Counted from the stretch's first letter, positions 25,201 through 37,468 are shown. The stretch: 64,000 bases of DNA from Lottia gigantea (GCF_000327385.1 NW_008707617.1:940298-1004297), one strand, 5' to 3'. Numbers and translations: made by a program. Notes: generated from the letters alone by a model not told the origin.

Positions 25201-28200
25201 TGTTTGTACATACATGTTAAGTGTACTGTGTTTAATCCGACAGCCAATGGGCCTGTAAAAATATGTCAGAGTGGAGTAGTACACAAAGTTCTTGATTTTG
25301 ATATCTGTCGTGACAGTTATTTTTGATAGTAATCCTGATCAGATATCTTTTCATATCTTAAGTCCCTTTTCGTTCTCATCAACAAAGGCAATTTTTAATC
25401 AATCACTTACAGTGTATTGTCTTTATCAAGATGTTGAATTATCAATAATACATACATTTAGATTTTTGGTGATAAAACAGACTGATTGTCGGATTTTACT
25501 GCTTTTTTCTGCTTCTCAATACTTTCCTTACTTTTGCTTCGTTTGAATGACAATGAGATACAAAATGTTAATCTCCATTTCATTTCATGTACCATACTTC
25601 AATTAATTTTGCTAAAATTTTAATATCCACTTAATCATAAAAAATGGGAACTGAGCTTGACTCACATCTAAATATTTATCGTGTTTATTTCAGACTGGTA
25701 CCTGTGCCTTATTTTTTGCATCTCAGGGAGGATTTTTAGAAATTGTACAAATCTTATTGGATTATGGAGCAGATGTTGACCTCAGTAGTTTTGTAAGGAA
25801 ATATATATATTTTTTTTTTACTTCAAAAGTTTTTTTTAATTTACTACAAATATCATCTGTGCATTATGAAGTGAGATAATTTCCTCACAAATTTGATTGG
25901 TTGATTATTGAAATGACCTGGAACATGTGATGAAATAGAAGTCCTTAAGATTGTGGATGGAAAGTGGAGTCATTCAAGAAACAAACATTAAACAAAACAT
26001 GCATTTTGAAAACATTGGACAAAATTAATGCTGTGGTATTCATATACATTTAATCTTAGTTTCATTTGTCCTAAATTTTGTTATATGTAGGATGGTGGTA
26101 CACCTTTATTTGTTGCCTGCCAGTGTAATCACATGGAAGTTGTAGAAGAATTACTGAGATTGGGAGCAGACATACATTCTCAAATGGTAGATGGAGCTAC
26201 TTCTTTATTTATAACTGCCCAAAATGGCCATGTTGAACTACTCAAATATTTATTATCGAAAGATGCAGATCCCAATATTAGAAGAAAGGTAATTGTAATC
26301 ATATTATTTATATTCATGATCTGACACTAAAGTAGCCATCCTAGATGAATTAAATGTCAGTAATATTCAAATTAAAAAAATTCGGTTTCTCAGAAATGCT
26401 TTAAAGCAAAGATTCCAAAGTATGAAATAGAATCTAGTCATCTAAATACTTCCTGTAACAAACAATTGATAGATCTCAATTCAAGCTATGCAGATCACTT
26501 TTCAAATCAAAATCTGACATATAGTTCTCCTGCAATCAAGCATTGAGAGAAAGCATGTTGTTACTTTCAGGTCATCTTTGATTTTAACAAAGACAGGTAA
26601 TAACTGCATGTGGAAAATGATAAAGGCAACTATTTTGAGTTTTTCACTTCAAAATATGTAACAATATAATTTTTTTGTAGGATGAGGCTGGACCTCTATG
26701 GATAGCATCTCAAATGGGACATTCTACCGTAGTTCGAGCATTATTAGAGGCAGGTGCAGAAGTGGATGCCAAAAGAGAGGTGAGACCAATCATTTCATAA
26801 CAATAAATTCTGTTAGGAATAAAAACAACATGTTTATGGTTGAAGCCTTATTATAGAATAATTATTGGGGCTCATTGCCTTAGAGAAATAATTTGTAGAA
26901 AACTTTTGGTTCTGACTTTGAGACATGATTCAATATGATTCAATGATATAACTTGTTTTGATATTTTGTAGGATGGAGCTACCCCACTATTTAAATCTTG
27001 TCATAAAGGACATCTGGAAGTAGTGAAGGAATTAGTCAAATATAAAGCTAATTTAGACGTTTTACCGGTAATAACTGATACATATTTATTCATTAAAGCT
27101 CAGATCTCCCCCTCACCAGGAGGAGTCATGGTGGCTCAGTGAGTAAGATGCTTGCTGACCTGACGGTCCAGGGTTCAATCCCGGCATAGGTCGAAAAATT
27201 TTTCAACCCTGTCAGTGATGCATGTAAGAGGGCCTGACATGAAAAAGCGTCAGGTCGTTGGGATGGGAAATAGACTGTGCACGTTAAAGATCCCTCGACA
27301 GATTGGAATCGAAAAAGAGCTGGCTAAGGCCACTATCCTGGCCAAATTTCCCTCATTGTACGTCTTCATTAGCCCACATGGTGCAGAACAGGATGTAAAA
27401 CTCCATTCATTTCATTTCTTTTTCCCCTCTCAATAGGGTGAGTCTTTGTGGCAACCCAAATCTAGTTTTCTTTGATCATTTGGACAGTTCTGCAGCTCTG
27501 CAGAAAATGGCAAAAGTAATTCAACACATATTTGAATTTGAATATCTTTATTTTTACGTTTTAGAATGGTGAAACTGGTCTTCATGCTGCAGCTCTATTT
27601 GGTCATCTTAAAGTAGTGAATTATTTATTAGATCAAGGTGTAGATCCTAATATCAAGAACAAGGTAGGTGTAATCTGAAAAAAATATTTTGTTTCATTGA
27701 TATTCTTTGGGTTACTTCTTTCCTATTCGTTCTAAATCAAATTCAACAGAATAATACAAGTTTATTCAAACTTATCAACAATATGGTTTAAAATTATGGT
27801 GTAGTTCAGTGATAAGTGGATATCCCAGAATTCATCATAAGGGGTCCATCACAAATCACCTGACAGAACCTCCTATACCTAAGTTATGTAAAAATTCAAA
27901 ATATTCGATGTGTACTGGTACTTCAAAATGTGTTGAAACCACATCCACAGGAAATTTAAGGTCATTATTGTAACTTTAGCAAACAAGTCTGTGGGAGCAC
28001 TTTTTCTGCATGAATTACTTCACCTCTATATATCGCTTTGAAGATCACTTTTAAGGGCTAAATTTTCCTCTATTTCATGTTCCCTTTTCAGAGCCTCGAG
28101 ATGGACTGACCTTTTTCTTAAATCTACTTAAATATCTTTTCATTGGTTCTATTTTTTGACCCTAACGTAAAATAGCTATGTTTTTAGGATTTAAAAAGAT

Positions 28201-28334
28201 TTTCATTCTAGAATGACCTGATCTTGTTATTCCAGGAAGGGCAGACGCCTGCAGACTTAGCTAGAGAAGCAGGGTATGATGGGATAGCTAAGTTTATAGA
28301 GAATTACACAGACGGCCAACCAGCAGAATCTTAG
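22212..28334 (+). CDS. ANKRD29: Ankyrin repeat domain protein 29 homologue
   Basis: Nine phase-0 exons encode 303 aa, close to human ANKRD29 (301): 22212-22223, 22519-22629, 24886-24984, 25694-25792, 26091-26288, 26681-26779, 26972-27067, 27565-27663, 28236-28334. The N-terminus MAGKKETPL matches the vertebrate KKETPL start, and characteristic segments such as AGPLWIASQMGHS are shared. The protein is almost wholly ankyrin repeats (G-TPL--A---GH--VV--LL--GAD pattern). Most internal exons are 96 or 99 bp and hold one repeat each; exon 5 (198 bp) holds two. The family has no well-defined biochemical role; ankyrin repeats usually bind proteins. No catalytic or membrane segment is present. The gene is head-to-head with RPS21 and tail-to-tail with SDCBP. 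Exon 3 follows an unusual tandem copy of its own splice acceptor. Confidence 0.94.
22755..23099. mobile_element. MITE family B, full length
   Basis: About 345 bp. It starts TTAAAGGGACAGATGCACCA and ends with the inverted form (AATGGTACATCTGTTCCTTAA). Interior blocks recur across the window: TAGGAATTTTACTAAATATT, AACATTCAATCACGGATAAT and ACACATGGATTTGAAG. It lies in ANKRD29 intron 2. Confidence 0.75.
23475..23950. mobile_element. Two family B fragments in opposite orientation
   Basis: The first part (about 23475-23700) carries family B blocks in reverse order (GCTAAACTAATCAGTAATAG, CACAGCTCACTGTCCAAATT). A second fragment (about 23842-23950) carries GTGAGCTGTGAACACTAC and the terminus GGTGAATCTGTCACTTTAA. 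About 140 bp of other sequence lies between. This is probably two independent insertions or a rearranged copy. Confidence 0.5.
24298..24517. mobile_element. MITE family A, partial copy
   Basis: Internal family segments are present (CCACCAAAACTAAGCGTTTT, TGTCCCCGATACACAC) with the right end CCTCTTTACAATTCCCTT. The left terminus is missing. It lies in the ANKRD29 intron before exon 3. Confidence 0.65.
24749..24900 (+). repeat. Tandem triplication of an ANKRD29 splice acceptor and exon start
   Basis: The stretch TTTTAG followed by GAGGGAACTNCACCTTT occurs three times, with AG at 24751-24752, 24815-24816 and 24884-24885. Spacers of 64 and 69 bp share the same TTTACTATTAGTTAT...TTTTGTTGTTT sequence. 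Only the third copy opens into the ankyrin exon. The first two hit TGA within eight codons of the acceptor. Confidence 0.9.
27117..27423 (+). mobile_element. tRNA-derived SINE in ANKRD29 intron
   Basis: Same family as 45755-46125: TGGCTCAGTGAGTAAGATGC, GGGTTCAATCCCGGCATAGG, AAAGATCCCTCGACAG and TAAAACTCCATTCATTTC. About 60 bp shorter, with a gap after the head. It lies in the intron between exons 26972-27067 and 27565-27663. Confidence 0.8.
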
Positions 28335-28371
28335 AGTGTGTTAGATCTGTTTTTAAAGTTTTACTGCTTTT

Positions 28372-28377
28372 AATAAA
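28372..28377 (+). terminator. Proximal polyadenylation signal of ANKRD29
   Basis: AATAAA lies 38 bp after the ANKRD29 stop codon. It would give a very short 3' UTR. Further signals occur downstream, notably at 29485-29490. Confidence 0.4.
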
Positions 28378-29484
28378 CAACTAAAAATCATTATTTCATG
28401 GAGGCATTGATCACTTTTGGGAATTTTGAGCAGCGTGAACTCTCTTCGAAACCAAATTTCTGCATTTGCGAACAAGAAATTTTAAAGAAATAGACCTGTC
28501 TAAATATATTTTCATATTACAAATTGATGAAGATCTATTTGAACTATCCGTATCACTACTCAAAATTGAAATTAGACATTATGTTCTACTGTAATTTACG
28601 TTGAGAATTTCATCACTGTGCTGTTTGGACACCATTGCATCATGGGTTATAACTACTCATAAAAGTTTAATAACAGGGAAAGTGGTTTATGCATTTATGA
28701 ATTTTGATTTTTGTTGAAGTTTGCTATCAGGGTGTTTTAGGAGTAGATTTTTATACTAAATTTCAAATTTGGATTGTTTCTTTTTAAATTTCATATTGAA
28801 GGCTTTGTGTTTTAAATGTTCTGTGAATGTTGTTTAAAGGGATATAGCTGACTTTAGCTGAATTAAATTCCAGTTACCTGTATCACCTTTAAAAGTTAAA
28901 TTCTGAAATTAAGTAAAGTACAATAAACTAAGTATTGAATGATATAATATAGGTGTCATTTGGGAGAATCGGCCTTGAAGGCACTTTTATGGAATTCCAG
29001 ATTTTAATTCTTTTAAATGCTATATAATTATGGTGTTTTGACTGGAGAGGCCATATCCCTTTAAATCAAGATTTGATATTCTAGTCATTTTTTCATGAGG
29101 GTGGTAGCTTTTTATATGTTTTTACAGCGATTTACCCTTGTAATTGCAAATATAAATAGATGGCAAAATTATTAAAAGCAGCTTGCCAACAATTTTGACA
29201 AGCTTTTGTTTCTTTGGAAATATTCTGAAAAATTGACTATTATCTTCAGAACAAATTTATCTTTAAGAGCAAAGTGTAGAATTGAGATTCTTGTATTTGA
29301 GTTTGAAAAAGGTTTGATAATTGAATAGAAATTGAATTAGGAAATATGTATTGCAGACAATGCTCTTTTAACATAAATGACACTTATAACTATGTATATA
29401 ACATATTTAAGTATTTATGATCTCATATTGTTATAAGATTCCACTAGAAATTCCAATGTAATTAGCATAATGAATTGTACATAG

Positions 29485-29490
29485 AATAAA
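29485..29490 (+). terminator. Possible distal polyadenylation signal of ANKRD29
   Basis: AATAAA lies about 1.15 kb after the stop codon. The sequence between holds no gene, so it could be a long 3' UTR. Transcript data would be needed to choose between this and the proximal signal. Confidence 0.3.
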
Positions 29491-30039
29491 TTGTATTATA
29501 GACACCAATAGTCTTCAAACCTGACTGACCTCTATCTTATATCATGTAACCTTTGAACTTTGATTTCCTGAACTCCGAACTCATTGTGACTACGTAGGTG
29601 GTGCTTGATTGGTGAGTTCTGAACAGATTCTGTTTGTTCCAATTCTGGCTGAATCGAACGTTACAGAACCAGATTATGTCACATTCAGAATTCTCCCTTC
29701 TATTCTGTTCTCTGCCATTTGGAATACTGTCTGCACCTACTATTTTTTGACACACATGGAACATGTTCTTAACTTCAATTTGTTCCAACCTGTTTTATTA
29801 ATTCCATGAATTCTGAATGTGAAGAACTCACAAATCTAAAAAGATCAGTGTGCAGTGATATATGTGTAGTAAATCTTTGCTCTGCACGACTTAATAGGCT
29901 ACCTATGAACCTTGAATTTTTGGTTGATTCTGAATCTCAACTTTTACCTTTAGCTTGCTATTGCTTTTGGTGTCTGTGTATGATAGATCTAAATTTTAAC
30001 TTTTTTACAGAGTGCAATGTGTGATTGTTGATAAGTTAT

Positions 30040-30290
30040 TAAGTAATGTTAACACATTAGTAATTGTTAACACAGGTGTTTGATGACAAGATGATGTAAT
30101 TGTAAGCAGAATAATAACTATTACCATAGATATATTAGTAATTGTAAACAGCTTATTATAGTATTAACATAGTAATTGCTGTTGACAGATTGGTAATTGC
30201 TGAAATTCTTTGATAAATACTTTAAATAGTATTGATTTGTTCTATTTTGTTTATCAGTAATTGTTGTTAGATTAGTAATTGTTAACTATT
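30040..30290. repeat. Cluster of TAATTGTTAAC-like motifs
   Basis: Variants of TTAGTAATTGTTAAC recur six or seven times in 250 bp, for example near 30057, 30148, 30172, 30190, 30254 and 30272. Spacing is irregular, so this is a degenerate cluster and not a clean tandem array. It lies between ANKRD29 and SDCBP. Confidence 0.55.
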
Positions 30291-31194
30291 TTATTAAGAA
30301 CTCCTCTACTTACAGTATTTATTTTGATTTTATTACAAGTTTTTAGATTAGACTCATCTTCAACTGTATTTATTACTATACTTTAGTTTAGAATTTATTT
30401 TAGCAGAAGATGTAGTGGCATATATTTTGATTTTTAGTGTTTATTAGTTTTAGTATTTATATAAAATGTTGTAAATTGTAATAATAGAATTAGATAAGGG
30501 ATAGCTATTTTAAAAACGGGTCAAAAAATATAACGTGATTTATAAAAACAACAATAATATAAGCTGTTTGAATTAATTTACGTTTAAAAAGTGGAAAAAA
30601 TAAACATTCTTCGCAGTGTTTTCAGGGATATCTCTGAAAATAACAAGTTTGAAATGTATGATTAAAAACTATAATAGAAGCATATAATGATTTTTCATCT
30701 AAATGAACTGGTTGTAGCATACCTAAGCTCCACCTACTTTCCTCTTAGATTCTATTTGGCTTTGATGCTAAGTTATTCAAGTATGATATATCAACAATTT
30801 GCTGAAAATGGAAATATAATATATGTTACAATTGACTGTTTGACGATGACAATTTGCTAATTTTTATTATATATTTAATAGCTTTATAGGTTGTGCTGAA
30901 TAGCTTTTTATACATACCATATATTTTTCATTTACTGGTTTATTATTTTCTGAGAATATTTTTTAATGGATTGTTTATTTGAAAGTGCCTTGACTTTTGC
31001 TATGCTTTTTGTTTCACACTCTTTTTGCTAAATCAAATTTTACTCTGATTGCTCTTGTGTGAATTAACAGTCAAGGCAACTGACTACATTGTATAAAATA
31101 GACGGCTCTTGTTTATGTTTAGAATCGTTCTCAGATGTGTTGAAATCTTAGCTGAACGACAGTTCTAGCCTAAAGACAGTTAATGGTGGCATGT

Positions 31195-31512
31195 TGAAAG
31201 GGATTGTAAAGAGGTTTTATATAATTTTTATGTGTATTGGGGAAACTGATAACATCAACTGGTACCATTCTATTGTCAATCAGACGTCTATGGTTCCTGC
31301 AATTCCACTGAAACTATGTGTTTTATGATGTCATCAATCGAGAAATATGCTTTCTCACTTTCTCACTCACATCGCAATTAGTGACGTCATCAAACATTTA
31401 GTTTTAGTGGAATTGTAGGAACCACATATGTCTGATTGAAATGGAATGGTGATGCTATCAGAGTCCCTGATACACATAAGAAATTTAGAAAACCTCTTTA
31501 CAATCCCTTTAA
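31195..31512. mobile_element. Fold-back MITE, family A, full length
   Basis: About 318 bp. It begins GAAAGGGATTGTAAAGAGGT and ends ACCTCTTTACAATCCCTTTA. The two halves are near-inverted copies of each other: GACGTCTATGGTTCC in the left arm against GGAACCACATATGTC in the right. Confidence 0.8.
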
Positions 31513-32049
31513 GTTTAAACAGTGAACATGGACATCAATATATTGTACATCAACATAGTTGCCATTTTATGTACATCGTTTCTGTTTCAGATTTAGAATA
31601 TATCTAGTCAAGTTCTTTAGTTTTATTTTTTTATTATGGTTCCTATTTAAAGAAGAAGTACATTGATTGGGATAGTAGATTATTACCCTATACTCCCCAA
31701 TACCAACATTCAACTACTGCATTGGTCACTTTTAATACCATTCTATCCCTGGGTTATGAGTTCTTCTATACAAAGTGGACTTCAGATGAGTCAGACATTT
31801 TGTGTTGTCTTAGGGGGGCACATTTTTTGTCATGGACACAGTTTTTGATTAGAATCTACTGTGTGCCTTTGCTGCCACAAAATTGTTGCTTTACCGACAG
31901 GATTTTGAACATAAATCCAGTTTGATATTTGTTGATGATTTTTGGCTCGTCGACAATTAGACCTGTGCTCATTTTGCTGAAATTAATTGAAGGCAACCCA
32001 TATTTTGCTTTCAACTTTATAAATCTGGTTATATCAATAGAAGCTTTTG

Positions 32050-32166
32050 CAATAGTGATGTCATAAAACGCTTACTCTAAATAGAATAGCAAGAACCACA
32101 AACTGAAAATTGGTATGGCACAAATTGATGATATCAGTGTCCCAGATACACATTATATATTCCCTT
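32050..32166. mobile_element. MITE family A, partial copy
   Basis: One arm only: GTGATGTCATAAAACGCTTA, then AGAACCACAAACTG, ATGGCACAAATTGATG, GTGTCCCAGATACACAT and TTCCCTTTAAT. Confidence 0.6.
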
Positions 32167-32506
32167 TAATGATTTCATTGCAATTAAGTTTTAATCGAAC
32201 TCACAAATTATTGGTTGATAAGAAATAAACAACATGTTTGTATTTGAATAGTATTATTCACAATATATAACAACTTAAAATATAACAATATGATGTATGC
32301 AAAAATTGTGCTATAATAAAAAATTAAACAGGTCTATTTAATATCTATATAAAGTGAATACATAAACTAAAGCAACTGAGTCTAAAATAATTATGTGATT
32401 CCCAATGATGATACGATTTATGATATTAATTTCATATTTTATTATTATTCCTAAGACTAAATTTTGGATCTAAATCTGCAGAAAATATTTCTTAACTGTT
32501 ACTGTA

Positions 32507-32773
32507 AATAAGGTTCAGAATTGAATCTACTGTGAATAAAGTTCAGAATAGAAAATTGTTGTGAACAAGGATCAGAAAAGAAAATAACTGAATAAGTTTC
32601 AGAATTGAGGCTACTGTGAAAAAGATGTAGAAAAGGAAGCTACTGAGAATAAGGTTCAGAATAGACAATAACTGTGAACAAGGTTCAGAATATAAAATTG
32701 CTGTGAACAAGGTTCAAAAAATGAAGCTACTGTGAAGAAAATTTAGAATAGAAAATAACAATAAGGTTTAGAC
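32507..32773. repeat. Degenerate minisatellite
   Basis: About eight units of roughly 30-38 bp built on TAAGGTTCAGAAT, GAAAATAACTGTGAA and variants. Units differ at many positions, so the array is old. It lies between ANKRD29 and SDCBP, possibly in the SDCBP 3' UTR. Confidence 0.7.
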
Positions 32774-34027
32774 TAAAGCTGTGGTCTAATCACATTATTT
32801 ATGATCATAACAAAAACTAAAAGCAATAAAAAATGTATTTATGTACATATACAAGCCATCATTTTAGCAATAATTTGAAAAATAACCACCAGAAACATGC
32901 TTGCCTTAAATACCATTGTCCTCCTATTCTGTTTACACAATGGGAATTATCCACATGGGCAATATGATATAAGTTATAATACAATTTCGATAAGATATTG
33001 AATTTTGATGTAAATGCATGCGAGGAGCAATTTTGACATCATATGGCATAGTCTATTGATTTGATTAGTTAATGCAAATTTTCATATCATTTGCAGATTG
33101 AAATGAATCTATGACTAAAAGGTTAATTTCTATACAATCAAAAATGCTTCATGTAAACAGGCTACAGGATGAAATGTTTCTGGTTTCTATACAGAAAAAC
33201 TAGAATAGGAAAATTGCAATTGACAAAGCTGTTATCACAATAATTAATAATATCACTATTTACATATATATCACAATTTTATACATTACATTATGACAAA
33301 GGTGGGTAAAATATCTCATATTTTGCTGCTGGACTTCATTATAGAAATAGTAAGAACACAAAAAAACAAAATGGCTATTATAAAATGAGACATTTTCTGC
33401 TATTAAATCATCTTTTGATTTTGTCTTTTTTTCAAAAAGTAGAATTTTTTTCAAAGTAATATATGTCATTTGAGACAACACAAAATTTTGCTAAAAAATT
33501 CTAAAAATTCAATTCAAATACAAAAGACACATCTAAATATCAATAACAAAAATTTAATAACCAATTTCAAGATCTTTTTGACAAAATTTTTAGATTACAA
33601 AATAACACATGAAAATCAAAATTAATATCTGATTAAAATTACAAACAAACTAACCAAATAAAATAATGTTTTATATTTTTGAAACAAATTCCTTATGACT
33701 GTCACTACGCAATATAACACATAATCAAACATTGTATTGGGTGAACTTTGGCGCAAAATTTGACTACATCATAAGTATAGCTTGTTTTGAATGACATAAA
33801 ATAGCATTGCATATGGACATCTTCAAGATTTGACTGGCAACACAACAGTGCAAGATGAATGATGTTTGTATAGTTTTTTATATTTCAAATATAGTTCACA
33901 TGCAATATATGTAAAGCATAGCACTGTCATTAATATAAATATTAGATGAAAAGTGCATGTACATAGAACTATGAAGATATCATCCTAGATTGAAATGTGT
34001 AGTTTGGTTCAAAGATAAACTGAATCT

Positions 34028-37000
34028 TTACAAATCGGGTATTGAGTGATCCATTAATTTCTTGATCAAACTGTTTCCCATGCTGTAAAAACAAACATAA
34101 GAAATATATATGTTAATCCTACAATTTTACTTGATGTGAGACACTAATATGGGCCATTTCCTATATATTGACTTTCAAACCTGCTTCAGACATAAAATCC
34201 CGCGTCAGCTCAGCTGTGCTTGAGGTATATTTGGGATTCATGGAATCAACCCGACATTCAATAAAACAAGTTGGAGCAGAGCTCACTCTTTCTGAAGAGT
34301 TAAATTCTCATTTCACCTTAAAGATGGGTTTCCCTATTTTTTAACGTCAAATTAAGCAAATTATTTGATTAACAAGTGTTTCTAATAAATTATCATGTAT
34401 TCTTAATCATATCATTATGTTCTTATTATACTAAGAGTTTCAACAAATCATAAATGTCCATGTATGTACTGTCTACTTTCTATTCATATAAGTATTAGCA
34501 GTTTCATTTTCATAAATAAAAAAAAAAGGGAACCCATCTTTAACACTAATTAAAATAAGAACTGAAAACTTACCACTTTTTAATGTGATCATATACAAAA
34601 CAAGGCATGATAGTAATTGTGACAGTTCTACCTCCAGCATCTATTATTTCACCAATTTCAGTGTCCTGTTCATATACAAAATAATCAATATTATTCATTA
34701 TTCAACAACTTCTATTTTCTCCTGGGCTAAGACTAGGAGTGAGTGTGATCATATTATTTATAATTAATAAATTGATAATTTGAAACACCAATAAATCTTT
34801 CTGACATGGATCAGAAATGGTTCCATGGTTAACAATGGTATTTGTGCTTATCACATCATTCCCTTTAAGAAAATGTCAAATCCAAATTAACGTTTTATTC
34901 CTATGAAATTCTTTTTGACAAATAAATTGTGTTCAAAATTTCGTTTTCAACAAACATTGACTGAATCTACATTAATGTTTTTTCTAAAATCAGTTCTATT
35001 TGGAACCAAACTTTACTTAACTATAGCTTCAAACTCACATTTGATTAGCACCCGCAGGTAAATGTACAGTTCCCTACAACATGAACCTATATCAAAGGCA
35101 TTGCTTTGATAGGGAGCTGTGCATGAAATGAAATTGCTTACCTTTAAACCAACTACATTTTGACCATTGACTTCAATAAGTTGATGATCTGTTAACACAC
35201 CATTCCTGGCTGCAGAGGAATCTTTGACTAATGATTTAATACGACCATTATTAAAAACAAATCCAATATATCCCACACTGTCTTTCTGTAGAGTTATAGT
35301 TCTTTCAAATGGTCTGTAAAAAACAAAACAAACTATTATTTTACCTGCTCATATAATATATAACCAAGCCATGTCCTATTATAACAATGGTCATTTTTTC
35401 CATAAGAATAAGGATAAGTCATGAAAGTTCATGTGGCTAAAGGAAATGTTAAGATAGGAAACTCTGCTTGGAATACGGCATTATCATGATTTATGTTTTC
35501 CACTTTGCTTCTCTGGAAATTTTCATTTCAAGATTCATGCCTTCATTTTCATTCGAAGTTTACTAGTAACAGTTTAAAATTCTATAAAAGAACACCTACC
35601 TGTCTCGGACAGCTAATTCAATTCTTCGTGGATCAGCTGCTTTAAACACCTTATGAGCTTTATCATTATCCCAGCCAGCTACTGTCTTACCGTCAATCTG
35701 TAAAATCTGATCACCAAATCTTAATCCTGCTAGAGCAGCTGGACTGTTATTCTGGACTAAAGCCACAAACAAACCCTGTAAATACAAAATGGATACCGTT
35801 AAAATGGATGCCATTAAAAAGGAACATATCATTTATTCAAATAAATTTCTGAAAATTTTAGATGACACCCCATCTTTTTTTCTCCCAAAAAATATCATAT
35901 TCATCAAAGAATAAGCTTTGCTTTGTTACAGTTTAGGTTTTTGGCAGAATTTCTTTTTAAAGAATTATTGAAAACAATAACATAAAGCACATATCATATA
36001 CTTTATAAGCTTGATCATTATTATGATATATATCATTATGTTCTTATGATATAACCTTATATCATGTGTATAACATAAAGCTTAAGCTTAACTATGAGCT
36101 CATGATAGAAACCTATTAAAATTATAATCATAAATGAAAACTAAAAAAATACCATAGAATAAGTCAATAAACATTAGATTTCAATTTAAAAATAGCTTTA
36201 ATTACCCCACCCATAAAAAGGAAACAGACAAAACAAATAAACTTACATTATTAACATGTCTGACTCGGAGTCCCAATTTACCATTCTCATCTTTACATAG
36301 AATAACTGGTCGAATACCATGTTTAATTTCAGCTCTGGCTAGGCCTTTATTGTTACCAGTTATAGGAGCAACTACAGTCTTACCGCCTTGTGTTGGCACT
36401 GCCACCTGACAAAACAAAGAAAAACCATGAATAAATTGATAAAAGCTCATCTAAAGCTGCCGACATGTGTTTCTCATCAGCTATAAGATTCATTCAAATG
36501 GAGGTTAAGGTTAACTTTACAAAATATAGGACTTCAGTTGTATGAGCAAAGTCAGGGAACTTAATGAACAGAAGAAAAAAAGCAACAATGCTAAAATGCT
36601 ACAGTACATGGACCACAAACATAAGACAATGCCAAATAATGAAACTTTTTTCCTTGCAGGTTCATACATAAACAAGGATTCAAAATTCAAAGTAATGTTC
36701 CCAGGTACAAAAAGCCAAAGACATTTGACAAATTGTTTACTTACTGGCATAGGTGTAACATTTGCTACTTGCATTTCTTGCACCATTTCTGGTGGAAGTT
36801 GAAGCCCCATATATTCTCCTAATGATGGGTAAAGAGAAGGTGAAACTGATCTTGGAACTTCCTGTACTGGAGCAAGAGGAGCTGACCCTGTTGCCTGAGG
36901 ATACACCAGCTGTGGCATTTGATTTGTTGATCTTTCATGCTGAATTTGAGCCTAAAATAAAATATTCCATTTAATGTGTCCATTAATGATTACATAGTAC

Positions 37001-37468
37001 TATGTTCCAGAATATTATTGTCTAACACCAAAGATATTAGTGGTGCTGTCTAACTGTTCTGTAAACAGTACAGATGTGGTTGATTCAAAGTCAAAGAGGT
37101 TGCACCTTCACCTTTGACGTTGCCGTAAATTCCCAAAATATCATGCCTGATATTTGCGTTACCAGCTGATAACCACCGAAAGTATCCATGAGAGGCTGGT
37201 AATAGTCTAAAAGTTTCCCACTGTATGTGTGAGCATTAAAATCATTTAAATGTCAACTATTTTGTAAAAACCCAAACCTATAAATGTTTGTACACACACT
37301 GTCATGAATTTTTATGGTAATTTTCCACTGCAAGCCGACATCTAATACGAATACTAATGATCTAGGTGATCTCAGCTCATTAATATGATGAAATTCAAAT
37401 ATTGTATAAATACTTACTTGATGAAGTTGATCAACTTTCATATCTTCTAATGAGGGATAAATCGACAT
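34028..37468 (-). CDS. SDCBP: Syntenin (syndecan-binding tandem-PDZ protein)
   Basis: Syntenin is a membrane-associated adaptor that binds syndecan tails and phosphoinositides and, through ALIX, works in exosome formation and endosomal sorting. Seven phased exons, 37468-37418, 36951-36745, 36405-36247, 35775-35600, 35313-35142, 34665-34574 and 34082-34028, give about 302 aa (human 298). The start [14 protein letters not shown] closely matches human syntenin-1. Residues 1-110 are the linker with YPSL motifs at 4-7 and 58-61. PDZ1 (about 114-196) contains GKLGLRV and the [19 protein letters not shown] segment. PDZ2 (about 198-278) contains GYIGFVF and [13 protein letters not shown]. The tail ends [14 protein letters not shown]. 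An acceptor at 37514-37515 indicates a further non-coding 5' exon starting upstream. The gene is head-to-head with PHACTR. Confidence 0.96.
34318..34543. mobile_element. MITE family C in the last SDCBP intron
   Basis: 226 bp with inverted ends TTAAAGATGGGTTTCCCTAT and AAAAGGGAACCCATCTTTAA and TTAA at both edges. It ends only 30 bp from the donor of SDCBP exon 6 (34574). A half copy of the same family lies at 47848-47912. Confidence 0.75.

Larger units (their letters stand above)
29491..34027. other. Tail-to-tail intergenic region / 3' UTRs between ANKRD29 and SDCBP
   Basis: About 4.5 kb without a recognisable gene. It holds a run of TAATTGTTAAC-like motifs (30040-30290), a full fold-back MITE (31195-31512), a partial copy (32050-32166) and a degenerate minisatellite (32507-32773). 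Part of 32.4-34.0 kb may be the 3' UTR of SDCBP, since the nearest minus-strand AATAAA I see is near 32436. Reading frames of 60-83 codons here show no family resemblance. Confidence 0.5.

Noticed and set aside
25060-25546. Open frames of 84-88 codons in an ANKRD29 intron
   Set aside because: AT-rich, no recognisable domain and no fitting splice sites; best explained as chance frames.
27120-27200. tRNA gene suggested by A and B boxes
   Set aside because: The boxes belong to the head of the SINE family. No clover-leaf acceptor stem is present, and the same head occurs in other copies.
29537-29809. Overlapping open frames on both strands near the ANKRD29 3' end
   Set aside because: Sense and antisense frames mirror each other in a locally less AT-rich stretch. 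No domain is seen.
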